DNA of 64,000 bases from Chryseobacterium aahli (GTDB lineage Bacteria; Bacteroidota; Bacteroidia; Flavobacteriales; Weeksellaceae), in the NCBI RefSeq assembly GCF_022699665.1, contig NZ_JALDNB010000008.1, positions 186,001-250,000 of the forward strand. Reading direction: 5' to 3'. The notes below the pieces were generated by a model. The model searched no databases. It was not told the origin of the DNA and saw only the letters and a list, made by a program, of their open reading frames with translations. Every line of letters begins with the position of its first letter. Position 1 is the first letter of the stretch. Below are positions 45,966 to 54,783 of the stretch, piece by piece. A program made the position numbers and the translations under genes.

Positions 45966-46814
45966 TTACTGAGATTTCCAATTAAATTTAGTCATTTTAT
46001 TCGTTAGTTTTTGGTCGATAATTTCAATGATTAATCCTCCGTTTTCCTTTGTCAGAATAATCATACAGCCTTTTTCTAATATTCCACTTTCGTTAAATTC
46101 AAGTTCTTTTATTTTGATGGATTGAGTGATGCCGTTAAAATCTGTTTCTTCTTTATAAGGTTCTCCTGTATGTCCGTAAAAATGATAATGAAAAATCACA
46201 TTGTCCAGCACCTCTCTAATTTCAGCCATACCATAACCTCTTTGGCTGCTGTCGTCTTTGTCATGGGTGATTAAGACATCAAAAGTATTTTTTGTTTTCA
46301 ACAGCTTTTTAATTTTCCTCCTTTCGTAATCCTGGATAAAGCGTTTTTCGGATCTGCCTTTTCGGTCTCCGATTCTGCCGATTCCTACAAAATTTAAAAC
46401 TTCATCATCTGTTTCTAATTTTTGTTCCAAACCTGATTTGCAGACAAAAACTCTTTCATAAATATCAATAGGGAAGATGCTTTTCTCTGGGTTTTCTTTT
46501 TCTAGGCCGTCCAAAAAATCATGGTCTTCATGGTTCCCGCGGACACAGATCATATTGATATTAAGCCCATCTAAAAATGACTTTATTTCTTGATTCATTG
46601 TTATAAAATCGTCATGAAATCCCAACTCATCTCTGTCGTATTGTGCATGTTTTATCGTTGCTTTGTCAAGGTTTTCGATGTTTGGATAAGCCCCCATATC
46701 TCCACATTGCAAGATGAAATCAATTTTGCGGCCTGTCTCTTTCTGATATAAATCAACTAATTTAAATGGTAACAGAATTTTACCGTGAATGTCAGAAAAA
46801 AGTGCGATTTTCAT
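45966..46814 (-). CDS. Calcineurin-like metallophosphoesterase
   Basis: A 282-residue metallophosphoesterase with all motifs: Asp8-x-His10 (SDIHG), Asp39 (CGD), Asn94-His95 (RGNHED), His184 (ITHD) and a final GHTG (His215). Such proteins hydrolyse phosphodiesters or phosphomonoesters with two metals. Co-location with an Rnl2-type RNA ligase invites an end-healing role, but the substrate is not shown by sequence. Confidence 0.88.
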   Translation of the reverse strand: MKIALFSDIHGKILLPFKLVDLYQKETGRKIDFILQCGDMGAYPNIENLDKATIKHAQYDRDELGFHDDFITMNQEIKSFLDGLNINMICVRGNHEDHDFLDGLEKENPEKSIFPIDIYERVFVCKSGLEQKLETDDEVLNFVGIGRIGDRKGRSEKRFIQDYERRKIKKLLKTKNTFDVLITHDKDDSSQRGYGMAEIREVLDNVIFHYHFYGHTGEPYKEETDFNGITQSIKIKELEFNESGILEKGCMIILTKENGGLIIEIIDQKLTNKMTKFNWKSQ

Positions 46815-46915
46815 ATTGTGTTCATTTATTTAAAAATTGGTGCTGTTTTATATTCGGTGGGTTTCGGAAAAAAAACCAAATTATAACTAAAATTAAATGA
46901 ACTAAAACTATTTCC

Positions 46916-47350
46916 TTATTCTAATTCAATTTTAAATTCGTCCTTCAAAAATTCTCTGAAATCTGTCCATTCGCCTTCCGGTTCATGCCATTCGCACCAA
47001 GGATGTGCATCATTGTAATCGAATATTTTACCAAAATCCGGAGAAGATCTGTCGCAATTGATGTGGAAGTCATGATGAGAACCCCAATCTCCGATTGTTA
47101 AATATATTTTATCCTTTTTAGTAAGTGTATTTGAATTTTTCCGTTCTAAAAATTCATCTCCATACAAATCTATTCCCCATTCAGTATTTGGTATAGAACC
47201 CAACTTATATAGATCTTTAACAGATATTTTTCCAATAGAATCAAGATAAATTTTTGGTATTTCAAGGTTTTTGTCAAGGTATTTCTGATCAAAATGTTTT
47301 GAATAAATTTCTTTTAAATGTTTGGTTAATTCTTTGTTTTCTGAGTTCAT
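46916..47350 (-). CDS. SUKH-like immunity-type protein
   Basis: A 144-residue acidic protein read from the ATG at 47350; the frame upstream is hydrophobic but unlikely coding. The C-terminal half (IYLTIGDWGSHHDFHINCD, KIFDYNDAHPWCEW, FREFLKDEF) resembles SMI1/KNR4-family ligand loops. No cognate toxin is visible. Confidence 0.65.
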   Translation of the reverse strand: MNSENKELTKHLKEIYSKHFDQKYLDKNLEIPKIYLDSIGKISVKDLYKLGSIPNTEWGIDLYGDEFLERKNSNTLTKKDKIYLTIGDWGSHHDFHINCDRSSPDFGKIFDYNDAHPWCEWHEPEGEWTDFREFLKDEFKIELE

Positions 47351-47465
47351 CTTAAATTTTCGGTTAGTAGATTTTTTGTTAAAAACAAGTTGACAAACAA
47401 ATATAAACGAAAACAATTAAATTAAAAAACAGATTTCAGTAGCCATATAATTCTTTAGAAACAAA

Positions 47466-47490
47466 AATCCCGAACTTGAAGTCCGGGATT
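47466..47490 (-). terminator. Terminator of secreted protein gene
   Basis: AATCCCG and CGGGATT flank a short, partly paired loop. On the minus strand TTTTTG follows. Confidence 0.75.
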
Positions 47491-47496
47491 CATTAC

Positions 47497-48627
47497 TTAC
47501 TGCTTTATACTTTTTATAAAAGTTTGCATAATGGTATCTAAATCTTGTACTGTTGCTTTATTCCATCTGACTTTGTTACAAACCATCAATATTAGATCAG
47601 GATTGGTAGGGTGATTTAGGATATAGATTTTAAACTGGCCTACATCTTTGTCTAATTTTCCTTCTCGGCTATCATAATTATACAAACCAGACTGAAATGA
47701 ATAGCCTTTCATTTTACCAAATTCTACTTCTTGATACAAACCCATTAAATCAACAGATTTTACAGATTTATCTATATAATAGGCCACATTTTGTATGCCT
47801 TGACTAGTGAAAAAATCACAGATATTATCCCAAGGTAATTCATATTTTCTAAAATCATATTCATGATTTTTTTTAACTTTTCCTCCATTTGAATCATAGG
47901 TAGCTTTATGAATAAAATCTTTAGCCACTTCATCAACTGTTAAACCTGGATGTGAACTTTTCTCAAAAGTATAAACAAGATAAGTAACTTGATTAAGATT
48001 CATTGCATAACCCACTTCGGTGCGGCTATCAGCTGTACTACCTGTTTGGTCTGTATCAATATCTTGTTTTATATTGGTTTTATCTATAGTGGCATCAAGG
48101 TAAGGAAGGTATAAGTTTTTTGTGTCCCAGATAGGTACGTTAAAAAAAATGGGTTCTAATAACTGAACTTTTTGTCCATATTGTTTATAGCCCGTTTCTT
48201 CCTTAACCCAAAGTCCTATTTCTACTCTTATACTTTTTTGTTTTTCTACTCCATTTGCTCCATTTACAATCCATTCAAGATTATTTCCTTTGGTTATAAA
48301 ATCATTTCCTTCAAAAACAGTGAATTTCTTTGTCGCAGGTGTGCTTTTAAGAAAATCTTCCATAGCAGTATAGCCGTCTTTTTGAAGACCCCAATGATTG
48401 ATATAGGTTTTGGTATTGTCTGCAAACTCTACATACAAGTGTGAATAACCAGAATAAGGAATTACATTTTTTGGTTTTTTGAAGCTAACCTGTAACGTTT
48501 CTAAGTCATCTTTAGAAATAGTGGCGCCGGATTTTACTTCTTTACCATTGATAAATGCCGAAAGCTGTGCCTTACCAAAACTGAAGAAAAGTAATGATAA
48601 GAATAAAAATAAACGAGTAATTTTCAT
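47497..48627 (-). CDS. Secreted hypothetical protein
   Basis: A 376-residue exported protein (signal ending FGKAQ). The N-terminal ~160 residues look like a beta-sandwich (GATISKDDLETLQVSFKKPK, HLYVEFADN). The C-terminal part includes PWDNICDFFTSQGIQNVAYY and YILNHPTNPDLILMVCNK. No family recognised. It has its own terminator, so it is separate from the array to its left. Confidence 0.75.
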   Translation of the reverse strand: MKITRLFLFLSLLFFSFGKAQLSAFINGKEVKSGATISKDDLETLQVSFKKPKNVIPYSGYSHLYVEFADNTKTYINHWGLQKDGYTAMEDFLKSTPATKKFTVFEGNDFITKGNNLEWIVNGANGVEKQKSIRVEIGLWVKEETGYKQYGQKVQLLEPIFFNVPIWDTKNLYLPYLDATIDKTNIKQDIDTDQTGSTADSRTEVGYAMNLNQVTYLVYTFEKSSHPGLTVDEVAKDFIHKATYDSNGGKVKKNHEYDFRKYELPWDNICDFFTSQGIQNVAYYIDKSVKSVDLMGLYQEVEFGKMKGYSFQSGLYNYDSREGKLDKDVGQFKIYILNHPTNPDLILMVCNKVRWNKATVQDLDTIMQTFIKSIKQ

Positions 48628-49071
48628 GGTTATAAATTAAAAATTCAATTGTTATTGTTTTGTTTAAAATTTTCCAAATATAGAATATACTTTTTGAATA
48701 GACAAACTAAAATAGGTGGTAATTCTACTATTAATGAAATAGTCGTGATGTGTTTTCCAATTAGATTAGCGTTAAATTGTGGGCAAATGACAAGTGAAAA
48801 TTGCTCTCAAGTAAACGGTTTTATATTTTTGAATCACGAATTGCAAACCTGAGACATCGGGATTTTGCAAAGCGGATTGCTGAAAAATATAATAACCGCT
48901 AAGAAAATATGAACGGTTTTTGTTTTAATGAAGCCACACGAAGGATTCGTGCGACAACGGGGTAAATGCTGTGAAGAAATATAAACTTCAGAATTTGAAA
49001 TTAAATTTATCGCAGAATCTTTTTATAACTTTAGTAGTTATGCTATTAGTACAAATATTAAACGTTCTGTT
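48628..49071. other. 444-bp gap with unexplained palindromes
   Basis: Between 48841 and 48975 lie AACCG...CGGTT (48894-48918, followed by TTTTTG) and CACGAA-GGA-TTCGTG (48937-48951), in DNA richer in GC than its surroundings, next to CAACGGGG. Two short ORFs (48649-48852, 48971-49174) show no coding character. It may be a dispersed repeat or the scar of a lost gene. Confidence 0.4.
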
Positions 49072-49569
49072 TTATATTTCCAATACTTTCGTTTCGGTAT
49101 TTTCATATTTTGTTTTTAAGTTTTTAATTTTCAGTTCAAATTCGTTATGCATATCCTCAATTTCTCCGGGATAAAAATGAAGCCAGCGATTATGATTTCT
49201 ATACGCTTCTTTTCCTTCAGCAAGTTGTTGGTTTCGTTTGGCTTCGTTGGGTATTAAAATTTTGTCGATGGTTAATTTATATGGTTTTAACATTTCAGAG
49301 ATTATATCAAAGTCCGTAATACTTAATCCGGCATTGTAAATTAAAATATTATCTTCTGAATTAATAATCTCTTCAGAGATGTATTCAAGTATCTTCAGGT
49401 TAGAATCTTTTAATGGATTATAATTGTTTTTTTGAAGCACTTCAGAACAATCCACAATTTTAAAATTTACAAATTCAGAAATGTTTACATCAAGTTCAGA
49501 AAGTTGTAAAGTTAAAATGACGTTTATTTTCTTTTTTGATTTTGAGAAATATTTTTTTATAAAATTCAT
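49072..49569 (-). CDS. Hypothetical protein
   Basis: A 165-residue soluble protein, lysine-rich at the N-terminus. It has a KLTIDKILIPNEAKRNQQLA segment and a C-terminal RWLHFYPGEIEDMHNEFELK helix. No family recognised. Confidence 0.65.
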   Translation of the reverse strand: MNFIKKYFSKSKKKINVILTLQLSELDVNISEFVNFKIVDCSEVLQKNNYNPLKDSNLKILEYISEEIINSEDNILIYNAGLSITDFDIISEMLKPYKLTIDKILIPNEAKRNQQLAEGKEAYRNHNRWLHFYPGEIEDMHNEFELKIKNLKTKYENTETKVLEI

Positions 49570-49895
49570 GGTCTTGTTTTTTGTGTCTTATTAAACCTAA
49601 ATCCAATGCGCAAAATTACACATTGAGCTAATTTATAGGTGTAATATGTGCCCAAGATTTTTAATTCAAAAATATTTTTTAATTAATTGATTTGTCATTT
49701 TTAATAGAAAGATAAATATTGGCCGTCTTTATTGCAGATCCGCAAGATCGATTTAGAATTGATGTAAAAATCTGTAAACCATTTATTTAATTTTTTCATC
49801 TTTGGGTAAATGCAATATAATGATGAGCCCAAATCTTACTTTCATTACAACATATGAGAGAATTTAAATGACGAATTAAATGAGGAGTGAGGCTT
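49570..49895. other. 326-bp gap, nothing recognised
   Basis: AT-rich spacer between two minus-strand genes. No ORF, hairpin or promoter that I could support. Confidence 0.5.
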
Positions 49896-50456
49896 TTAAT
49901 TGATGATTTCTGCATCTGGATTTCCTCGAACCTTTGCAATTCTTTCCTTCCAGTTTTGGAGTTCTTCGTCTGTTAATTTAATCCATTCTGTAACTTCTCC
50001 AACGATTTTTACGGGCTCTGTACTGCGATAAGATCGGGTGGGATTTCCTGGGAATTTTTTATCCGTTACGTTTGGATCATTTTCAAAAGCGCCTGTCGGT
50101 TCTACGATATAGATGCGGTCATCACCATCTCCTTTTGCTAATGCAGCAGCCAACCCAGCGCCGTCTTGTAAAGCTGTAAAATAAATGTGATTCATGATGA
50201 TTTCATGATAATAATTTGATTTGAAACCGGCAGTGAGCAAGTCTCCGATTTTCAGATTGGCTTTTGTTCCGTGGTAGAATGGGCCGTTATCCAGAATCTG
50301 CTCGTCTTTTTTGTTTTCCATTGTGGGAGTGTTTTTAAGGATGGAAGAACTTGTAAACTTAGGAATTTGTTTTTGAATGGGAAAACCGATTTGGGAATTG
50401 AGCAGTTTTGATTTGTTTTTGAGCGCAGAGCCTTTGTCAGCAATATAACTTTGCAA
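49896..50456 (-). CDS. arr: Rifampin ADP-ribosyltransferase-type protein (Arr)
   Basis: The last ~135 residues match the Arr family closely: GPFYHGTKANLKIGDLL, FKSNYYHEIIMNHIYFTA, RIYIVEPTGAFENDPNVTDK, KFPGNPTRSYRS and VKIVGEVTEW. Arr transfers ADP-ribose from NAD to rifampicin. A normal-length Arr (141 residues) would start at the ATG at 50321. The frame stays open upstream to a TTG at 50456 and, across an 8-A tract, appears continuous with an N-terminal domain (next entry). This gene may therefore be a fused protein with a frameshift. Confidence 0.88.
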   Translation of the reverse strand: MQSYIADKGSALKNKSKLLNSQIGFPIQKQIPKFTSSSILKNTPTMENKKDEQILDNGPFYHGTKANLKIGDLLTAGFKSNYYHEIIMNHIYFTALQDGAGLAAALAKGDGDDRIYIVEPTGAFENDPNVTDKKFPGNPTRSYRSTEPVKIVGEVTEWIKLTDEELQNWKERIAKVRGNPDAEIIN

Positions 50457-50587
50457 TGCTCCGAGATGATTTTCTTTAATTTTTTTTCTGCTTTGTACAA
50501 TTCTACATAAACCAGATATTTGCTTTCTGAATAATCTCGTGGAGTTCCTATGTCTTTGATGTACTTTTCTAAATCTTTATTAGGCAT
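50457..50587 (-). pseudogene. N-terminal domain frameshifted from arr
   Basis: From the ATG at 50587 the frame reads MPNKDLEKYIKDIGTPRDYS and on to a run of eight As (near 50480-50488). It then changes into a frame without similarity. Adding one A would join it to IKENHLGALQSYIADKG and the Arr domain. This is either a slippage-controlled or broken fusion gene, or a sequencing error. The N-terminal domain is short, helical and not recognised. Confidence 0.6.
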
Positions 50588-50800
50588 TTAATTAGTTTTT
50601 AAGTTTAAATTAATTTTTAATTCTCACAGTTTTTAAATTAACCTGATTATATAATTTTTTTTAAATCGCAAGGAACGACAAAGTTTCTACAATAAATGCT
50701 TTTTTAAGATAGACAATGGCATTCCATTTAACAACGAAATATAAAGACTTTAATTATCAATAGCTTGAAGTTGAAGTCGTTTACAAAATGGACAACATGT

Positions 50801-51406
50801 TTATTTTTTTTCAAATTTATTATTAATGGCAATTAATGTAGATCCGCTTACCAGAAATACAATAAGCATGAGTGAAATATTGATCATGACCTGACCAAAA
50901 CCTAATTTATCGACATTCAAAAATGGATAAGGGTACCAGCCAACCGCAGAGCCACGAATGAGAGAGTAGATCAGATAAATTAATGGAAATATGAGCCAGT
51001 AAAATCCGTTCTTCCAGTTTAATTTACTTTTTGTGACCAAAAACATCCAGTATAAAATATACAAAATAGGAATGGCAACATGAAGCATATTATCTAAGAA
51101 CAATTGCCATCCGGTAGGTTTCCAAATGCCTCGCAAAACCGTGTTATACACTGCGAACACAATGAAGATATACAGTGCAATTGCGGTTTTCACTGATAGT
51201 TCTGAAAAGAATTTTCCCAATTTGGTTTTTGGCAATAAAGCAGAAAAAGAAAGGCTGACTGCAATTAAAGAATTGCATAAGATGGTAAAATAGCTGATTA
51301 CATTTGTAAAGGTATCCGACGAAATATAAAATTGTAGGATGACGCAAAACCAAGCCATTAAAGCCAATAGAGAAGCGGAAATTGTCTGGATTTTTGTATT
51401 GTTCAT
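50801..51406 (-). CDS. Pr6Pr-like integral membrane protein
   Basis: A 201-residue membrane protein with six spans. Signature segments are FTILCNSLIAVSLS, YNTVLRGIWKPTGWQLFLDNMLHVAIPILYILYW and YPYPFLNVDKLG. This is the Pr6Pr/FAR-17a-type family of unknown function. It stands alone. The 213 bp to its left are AT-rich without features. Confidence 0.85.
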   Translation of the reverse strand: MNNTKIQTISASLLALMAWFCVILQFYISSDTFTNVISYFTILCNSLIAVSLSFSALLPKTKLGKFFSELSVKTAIALYIFIVFAVYNTVLRGIWKPTGWQLFLDNMLHVAIPILYILYWMFLVTKSKLNWKNGFYWLIFPLIYLIYSLIRGSAVGWYPYPFLNVDKLGFGQVMINISLMLIVFLVSGSTLIAINNKFEKK

Positions 51407-51516
51407 ATTCTGGTGATTATTAAATGGTGCATTTCAAATTTAATAATTATTAAATGTTTCTTTTGATTTTTAAGTGAATTATTTTGAGAATAAATTTCTG
51501 TGAATACAAAAAAAAA

Positions 51517-51537
51517 CCGCACAATTTTATCGTGCGG
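51517..51537 (-). terminator. Terminator of secreted W-repeat protein gene
   Basis: CCGCAC and GTGCGG flank a 9-nt AT loop. Nine Ts follow on the minus strand. Confidence 0.85.
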
Positions 51538-51580
51538 GAGTAGGGTATCTAGCTAATAGTATATCAGTCAAGTATTTTAC

Positions 51581-52120
51581 TCAGCAACCGCCTTTACGAG
51601 GAATACGTTTAAAAATTACTTTACGATCTCGTTCCAGATATTCGCAAGATATGATGGGATAAGAATACTTCGGCGCATGCGCTACATAACGGCTTTTTAA
51701 AATTATTTTGTCTTTCACTTTCAGGCTGCGCAATTGCTCAAGTTGAGATTTTTCTGCATCAAATGTTACAATGTAATCTTCATCATTAATCCTGACCATC
51801 ACTCCGAAACCTAGTCTAGAGCCCGGCGGAAGAGAAAGAGAGGTGACAACTCCCTCCATATTGGTATAATTTGTAATGTGCTTCCATATTTTAGCTTCGG
51901 CGGCATACACTTTTTTACCTCGGGGAGATGTTTCCCATTCTTTGAACTTTTTACCGGAAGGGGTAGCTTCCCATTTTTTCATTTCGGCATTCTTTTCAGC
52001 AGGAGACAGTTGCTTTTGAATCGGCTTTTTACTGGTTTCATTCTTAATTTCACGATTGGCGAATACGAGTCCGCTCACTACAAGCAATGGTAGCATGAGC
52101 GCAAAAATTACTTTTTTCAT
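51581..52120 (-). CDS. Secreted hypothetical protein with short W/GKK repeat
   Basis: A 179-residue exported protein (signal MKKVIFALMLPLLVVSGLVFA). The mature N-terminus has a repeated WEATPSGKK, WETSPRGKK pattern. The C-terminal half is a beta-rich domain (MEGVVTSLSLPPGSRLGFGV, IILKSRYVAH) ending in KGGC. No family recognised. It is divergent from a membrane-bound transcription regulator 173 bp away, so it is a likely target of that regulator. Confidence 0.78.
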   Translation of the reverse strand: MKKVIFALMLPLLVVSGLVFANREIKNETSKKPIQKQLSPAEKNAEMKKWEATPSGKKFKEWETSPRGKKVYAAEAKIWKHITNYTNMEGVVTSLSLPPGSRLGFGVMVRINDEDYIVTFDAEKSQLEQLRSLKVKDKIILKSRYVAHAPKYSYPIISCEYLERDRKVIFKRIPRKGGC

Positions 52121-52293
52121 AAGTTTTTAATTTTAAATTAAATATTCTTTTGATAAGTCAGATCTGATAAGACCTACTTTTGTTTATAATAGTTTATCAA
52201 AGTTGACTCAACGAAAATACTTTGATATTTTTCGGATCTAAGGATTTGAATTGTAAATAAAATTGTAAACTTTGTAAATAATAACTTGACACT

Positions 52294-53190
52294 ATGCATC
52301 TTAGTCAAAATCTCTTCTCAGGAAAGCGCAAATACCTTTTTACAATCATTTTGCTCTCACTGATTTTTGTAGTCTGTGCCGCTTTCAGCACGGAGGATAA
52401 GAACGACTTTGATTTTGCCAAAAGAGAAGTGCTACTCCGCAGAATTGGACATGAATTGCTTTTACAGTCAGGCGATCGTACATCAAGAGTGCTTCCGGTA
52501 AAAAAGATCGGAGAAAATGAATACCAGATCAGCTTTGAGAACGAACTTACTTTTCAGCCAGATTCTTTGGTGAATCTTACGAAACGGGTGTTGGCGAAAG
52601 ATCCGCTTGCGAGTGATTATATTGTTAACGTTTTGAACTGTCATAACTCCAGCGTGGCTTATGGATATTCGGTTTCAAAGAGTAAAAAAGATGATATTGT
52701 AGCCTGTATAGGAAGAAAACAACCCAAAGCTTGCTACATGATCAACATCAAATTCAAACCAACAGGAATCAACACAACAAAGAGCGTTTACCTTTTTGGC
52801 GGTCTGTCATTTTTAGCATTGATCGGTTTTGTTTTTCTAAGATCTAAATCTGTAAAGTCAAGACAAGTTGTACCTGAAACTCAGCAAACTGATCTGTTCA
52901 CTTTGGGCTCAGTGTTATTTGATTCTAAAAATAGAAAGCTCATCATTGATGATAAGACAGTAGACCTTACCGCAACGGAAAGTCGTGTATTGCTTATTTT
53001 CGCATCTTCTCCTAACGAAATTATTGAAAGAAGCCGACTGCAGAAAGAAATCTGGGAAGATGACGGTGTCATTGTAGGACGAAGTCTGGATATGTTTATC
53101 TCAAAACTCAGAAAAAAACTGGAAATCGATCCGAATATTAAAATTGTGGTGATTCGTGGAAAAGGGTATAGGCTGGAAATTGGCGGTTAA
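52294..53190 (+). CDS. Membrane-bound one-component winged-helix regulator
   Basis: A 298-residue protein with a first membrane span at ~13-32, a ~125-residue periplasmic domain (with Cys pairs NCHNS, ACIGRKQPKACY) and a second span at ~163-182. The cytoplasmic OmpR/PhoB-type winged helix covers ~200-298: LTATESRVLLIFASSPNEIIE, WEDDGVIVGRSLDMFISKLRKKL and VVIRGKGYRLE. It senses outside and binds DNA inside without a kinase, like ToxR/CadC but with the DNA-binding end at the C-terminus. The signal is unknown. Confidence 0.88.
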   Translation: MHLSQNLFSGKRKYLFTIILLSLIFVVCAAFSTEDKNDFDFAKREVLLRRIGHELLLQSGDRTSRVLPVKKIGENEYQISFENELTFQPDSLVNLTKRVLAKDPLASDYIVNVLNCHNSSVAYGYSVSKSKKDDIVACIGRKQPKACYMINIKFKPTGINTTKSVYLFGGLSFLALIGFVFLRSKSVKSRQVVPETQQTDLFTLGSVLFDSKNRKLIIDDKTVDLTATESRVLLIFASSPNEIIERSRLQKEIWEDDGVIVGRSLDMFISKLRKKLEIDPNIKIVVIRGKGYRLEIGG

Positions 53191-53296
53191 GAAAAACATT
53201 TGGCTTTAATTGTTTTCAGATCTCAATATCAATAATATTCTGGATATTCACCAAGTTTGAAAAGGCTGTAAAGTGGTGAAATATAATGAATTGTAC

Positions 53297-53527
53297 TTGA
53301 TTGCCTCTTCGGAGTGGTTGATTGTCTCTTCGGAATGGTTGATTGCGTCTTCGGAGTACTTGATTGCCTCTTCGAACTGGTTGATCGGCTCTTCGAAGTG
53401 GTTGATTGCCTCTTCTGAATGGTTGATTGTCTCAACGTAATGCCTGATTGTCTTTGCGAAGAAGTTGACACCTTCAACGAATTAGTTGAAACTTATGTTG
53501 AAATGATTGAGGGTCTTATCGAAAAGG
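53297..53527. repeat. 21-bp tandem repeat array, about 11 units
   Basis: Units begin at 53297 and every 21 bp to 53507, with no slips (consensus TTGATTGCCTCTTCGGAGTG plus G). The first seven are close copies and the last four decay. Period 21 is a multiple of three, so both strands stay open. The minus strand reads as a Q-S-T-x-x-K-R heptad ORF (53229-53477) and the plus strand as LIASSEW heptads; neither has coding support outside the array. The rest of the 424-bp gap holds nothing else recognised. Confidence 0.9.
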
Positions 53528-53614
53528 TTTTTCGTGGTTTCTTGCTTTTATGACATTTAGGAAAAGACTTTTGTAGCTATAAAGTCACAGATTAAAAATC
53601 TGCAACATCGAGGT

Positions 53615-54547
53615 TTATTTAGCAGAAAGCACTTCTTCGCTAATATCTGCAACCTGAATGCTCTTAATAGCTGATTTGGTGGAAGATGCTGTACTTCCAC
53701 CCATGATGTATAATTTATTGTTATATATTTCCGCAGCAGCATGTCGTCTTGGAATCATATTGGATGATAAACGATGTAACTTATTGGTTTCTGTATCAAA
53801 ATAGGCCAGAAAATTTTGATTATTATAACCGCCTGCAATAAAAATCTTATGACCGGATACCGCCAATGAGTGACCCGATATCGCAGCAGGCATCGTATAT
53901 TGATCAGTCCAAAGATTTTTTTTGAGATCATACACATTGACCAAGCGGGATGAGGTACCATTAAAACCACCAATGACATAAAGCTTATCATTCACAATTT
54001 TGCCCCTGGCTTCTCTGGCGTTAGGCATATCTGGTAACGGATGCCATGTATCTGAATCAATATCATAGTATTGGAATCTATCAGAAAATACAGTAGTTGC
54101 AGCATTGTTGAGCCCACTTCCGCCGAACGTGTATATTTTTCCGTTATGGATGGCAGAACCGGCATTTCCTGTGTAGGCACGGTTAACAGCTCCCTTCGTT
54201 TTTTTATGCGTTTCAAGGTCTATAATTTCAAGATTGCTGTTTCCCCAACCGTTAAAAATATAAATTTTATTATCGTAAGTCTCCGAATTGGCAAATCTTT
54301 TAGGAACCAGACTGGAGTTGATGATACTCCAGCGGTTATCTTTAATATTGTATTTCTCAATAAAATTTGCATAACCATCCGCATCTTTGTAACCATTGCT
54401 CACATAGATATTGTCACCTGCAATGGCACTGCTTATCGCTCCTCTGCGAATAGACATATCCGAAAGATGTTTAAAATGTAAGGTTTGTGCATTGGCTAAA
54501 CATAAACCGAAAAGTAAAAGGAGTAATAATTTTGTTTTCAAGGGCAT
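53615..54547 (-). CDS. Exported Kelch-repeat protein
   Basis: A 310-residue protein with a signal peptide ending LANAQ and about six Kelch blades: NIYVSNGYKDADGYANFIEKYN, KIYIFNGWGNSNLEIID, KIYTFGGSGL, KLYVIGGFNGTSS, KIFIAGGYNNQ and KLYIMGGST. It should form a six-bladed propeller in the periplasm or on the surface. The ligand is unknown. Both flanks carry 21-bp-period repeat arrays. Confidence 0.9.
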   Translation of the reverse strand: MPLKTKLLLLLLFGLCLANAQTLHFKHLSDMSIRRGAISSAIAGDNIYVSNGYKDADGYANFIEKYNIKDNRWSIINSSLVPKRFANSETYDNKIYIFNGWGNSNLEIIDLETHKKTKGAVNRAYTGNAGSAIHNGKIYTFGGSGLNNAATTVFSDRFQYYDIDSDTWHPLPDMPNAREARGKIVNDKLYVIGGFNGTSSRLVNVYDLKKNLWTDQYTMPAAISGHSLAVSGHKIFIAGGYNNQNFLAYFDTETNKLHRLSSNMIPRRHAAAEIYNNKLYIMGGSTASSTKSAIKSIQVADISEEVLSAK

Positions 54548-54783
54548 TGAGGTTTGGTTTAATTGATTTTCTGTGCAAAAAATTATGTTTTTAAATATAG
54601 GGAAAAGTCACGGATTGGAAATCCAGAAAGTCAAGTGGACAACCGTCATCTTTTTTTTCTTTTTAAACTCAAAATCGACTCTTTAATAGTCGGTAATCAC
54701 TGTAAAAGAGTCGGTTTTTATTCTTAAAGACTCACCATCCCATCTTTTACATTCGGCATCCAGTATTTTATAATCAAAAAAAC

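Noticed and set aside
48649..48852. 67-codon plus-strand ORF in the 444-bp gap
   Set aside because: No signal, domain or promoter, and composition equal to the surrounding spacer.
53229..53477. 82-codon minus-strand ORF with Q-S-T-K-R heptads
   Set aside because: It is open only because the repeat period is 21 bp; the plus strand is equally open, and the ORF does not extend sensibly outside the array.
53297..53527. Possible CRISPR array
   Set aside because: Units are contiguous 21-bp tandem copies without unique spacers, and no cas genes are present.
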